DNA of 64,000 nucleotides from JABCPE02 sp963530615 (GTDB lineage: Bacteria; Bacteroidota; Bacteroidia; Flavobacteriales; Weeksellaceae): assembly GCA_963530615.1 (NCBI GenBank), contig CAUSDX010000008.1, positions 10,471 to 74,470 of the forward strand, written 5' to 3'. Shown here in pieces: positions 63,342 to 64,000 of the stretch (its first letter is position 1; each line of letters begins with the position of its first letter). The translations under genes were made by a program, and so were the position numbers. Below the pieces are notes generated by a model that worked only from the letters and a program-made list of their open reading frames with translations, ran no database searches and had not been told where the DNA came from.

Positions 63342-63857
63342 TTAAACTTTAGATAAAATCTCATCTGCAATCTCCTCGGCTGTGAGATTATCCGTATCAA
63401 TAATGATTTTCGCTTGATTATAAAAGTGATTTCTCTCAAAAAGATGCTGACCAATAAATTCAGGTAGCTGCTCATCAGGTATTCTATTTATTAACGGACG
63501 ACAATGAATTTTATCCTCTAAAAGTCTTTTTACCAATGTATCTACCTTCGCTCTTAAATATATACTTATACTATTTTTATTAATAATTTCTATATTATTA
63601 TAATAACAAGGTGTTCCTCCTCCCAAACTCAAAATACACTCTTCTTTCAAAGAAAAAATCCTTTCCAAAATCTCTTTTTCTTTCTTCCTAAAAAATAATT
63701 CACCTCTTTTTTCAAAAATTTCTGGGATAGAAAGCCCTAATTCTTCAGAAATTTCAAAATCTAAGTCAATTTTTTTTATTTTTTTTCTATCCTTTAATAT
63801 ATTAGTAATGAGAGATTTACCACTCCCCATATACCCTATTAAGCTTATTACCATCAT
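63342..63857 (-). CDS. aroK: Shikimate kinase
   Basis: 171 residues. Walker A is GYMGSGKS, the shikimate-binding DxD-type motif is IDLDFEIS, then RRGE-like EKRGELFFRKKE, the SLGGGTPCY substrate loop and the lid Arg in CRPLIN. It phosphorylates shikimate in aromatic amino acid synthesis. Two Met codons open the frame (63857 or 63854). It is divergent from the tRNA-Lys gene. Confidence 0.92.
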   Translation of the reverse strand: MMVISLIGYMGSGKSLITNILKDRKKIKKIDLDFEISEELGLSIPEIFEKRGELFFRKKEKEILERIFSLKEECILSLGGGTPCYYNNIEIINKNSISIYLRAKVDTLVKRLLEDKIHCRPLINRIPDEQLPEFIGQHLFERNHFYNQAKIIIDTDNLTAEEIADEILSKV

Positions 63858-63885
63858 AAATTTTCCAACAAATTTGCTAAAAAAT

Positions 63886-63915
63886 TTTGAAATTAAAAAA
63901 AATTATCTATCTTTG
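63886..63915 (+). promoter_or_regulatory. Bacteroidota-type promoter of tRNA-Lys
   Basis: TTTG at 63886-63889, an 18-nt spacer and TATCTTTG at 63908-63915, 30 nt before the tRNA. Confidence 0.72.
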
Positions 63916-63945
63916 CACCACTGAAAAACAAGGAACATTCAGTAA

Positions 63946-64000
63946 GACCTGGTAGCTCAGCTGGTAGAGCAATACACTTTTAATGTATGGGTCCTGGGTT
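63946..64000 (+). tRNA. tRNA-Lys (TTT), cut by window edge
   Basis: Acceptor GACCTGG (63946-63952), D arm GCTC-AGCTGGTA-GAGC, anticodon stem ATACA/TGTAT with loop CTTTTAA (anticodon TTT), variable GGGTC and the start of the T arm CTGGGTT. The 3' part lies outside the window. Confidence 0.93.

Overview
The window is AT-rich chromosomal DNA (about 31-32% GC by eye) from a member of the Flavobacteriia (Bacteroidota), probably Weeksellaceae-like. The evidence is several promoters of the Bacteroidota type (TTTG, about 19 nt, TAnnTTTG), a PorT-family protein of type IX secretion, a GldB gliding lipoprotein, the lipoprotein form of TamA (TamL), a menaquinone-type UbiE/MenG, a 6S RNA of the flavobacterial type beside zapA, and a DUF2723 (GT117) membrane glycosyltransferase.

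Layout. 1-4036: end of a rhomboid protease, a DUF1343/NamZ-like muramidase, an ABC permease and malate dehydrogenase. 4189-6150: the two-step cysteine pathway, cysE then cysK. Between them lies a leader with its own promoter, a 21-codon leader peptide with two adjacent Cys codons, a terminator, and a segment able to form an antiterminator. This has the layout of a ribosome-mediated attenuator. 6214-10155: rny, 6S RNA, zapA, a coiled-coil partner, porT and ubiE, all on the minus strand. 10314-12545: a tandem pair of KAS III enzymes. 12621-18883: metallophosphoesterase, arginine decarboxylase, YggS, dnaA, thioesterase and transaldolase. 18892-33259: a long minus-strand block with an HhH-repeat protein, an M1-like pseudopeptidase fused to an apparent outer-membrane barrel, NhaC, two glycosyltransferases, polA, an MscS channel, ung and mutS2.

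33260-47430 is a defence island placed between mutS2 and a tRNA-fMet gene. It holds a complete type 1 BREX set in the order brxA-brxB-brxC-pglX-pglZ-brxL, all on the minus strand. brxA, brxB and brxC overlap by 1-4 nt. A terminator follows brxC, and pglX appears to restart from its own promoter. Two features stand out. BrxL has no recognisable Lon-type C-terminal domain and instead ends in a domain resembling the phospholipase-D-fold C-terminus of eukaryotic MITD1. pglX is a composition mosaic, with GC-rich ends around an AT-rich specificity region. A frame-disrupted gene remnant lies just downstream of brxL.

47431-64000: tRNA-fMet, an MsbA-type ABC exporter, a TrmH-family methyltransferase, tamL, gldB, tsaC, a thioesterase, a GT117 glycosyltransferase, another membrane glycosyltransferase-like protein, metal-type kdsA, two unknown proteins, a DEFD-box RNA helicase, aroK and the start of tRNA-Lys.

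Three intergenic regions (38409-38576, 54664-54896, 61388-61555) hold degenerate arrays with a 21-bp period, two helical turns. Two of them are exactly eight units long. I do not know a name for this element. The strongest candidates for undescribed biology are the cysteine attenuator, the BrxL domain swap and these phased arrays.
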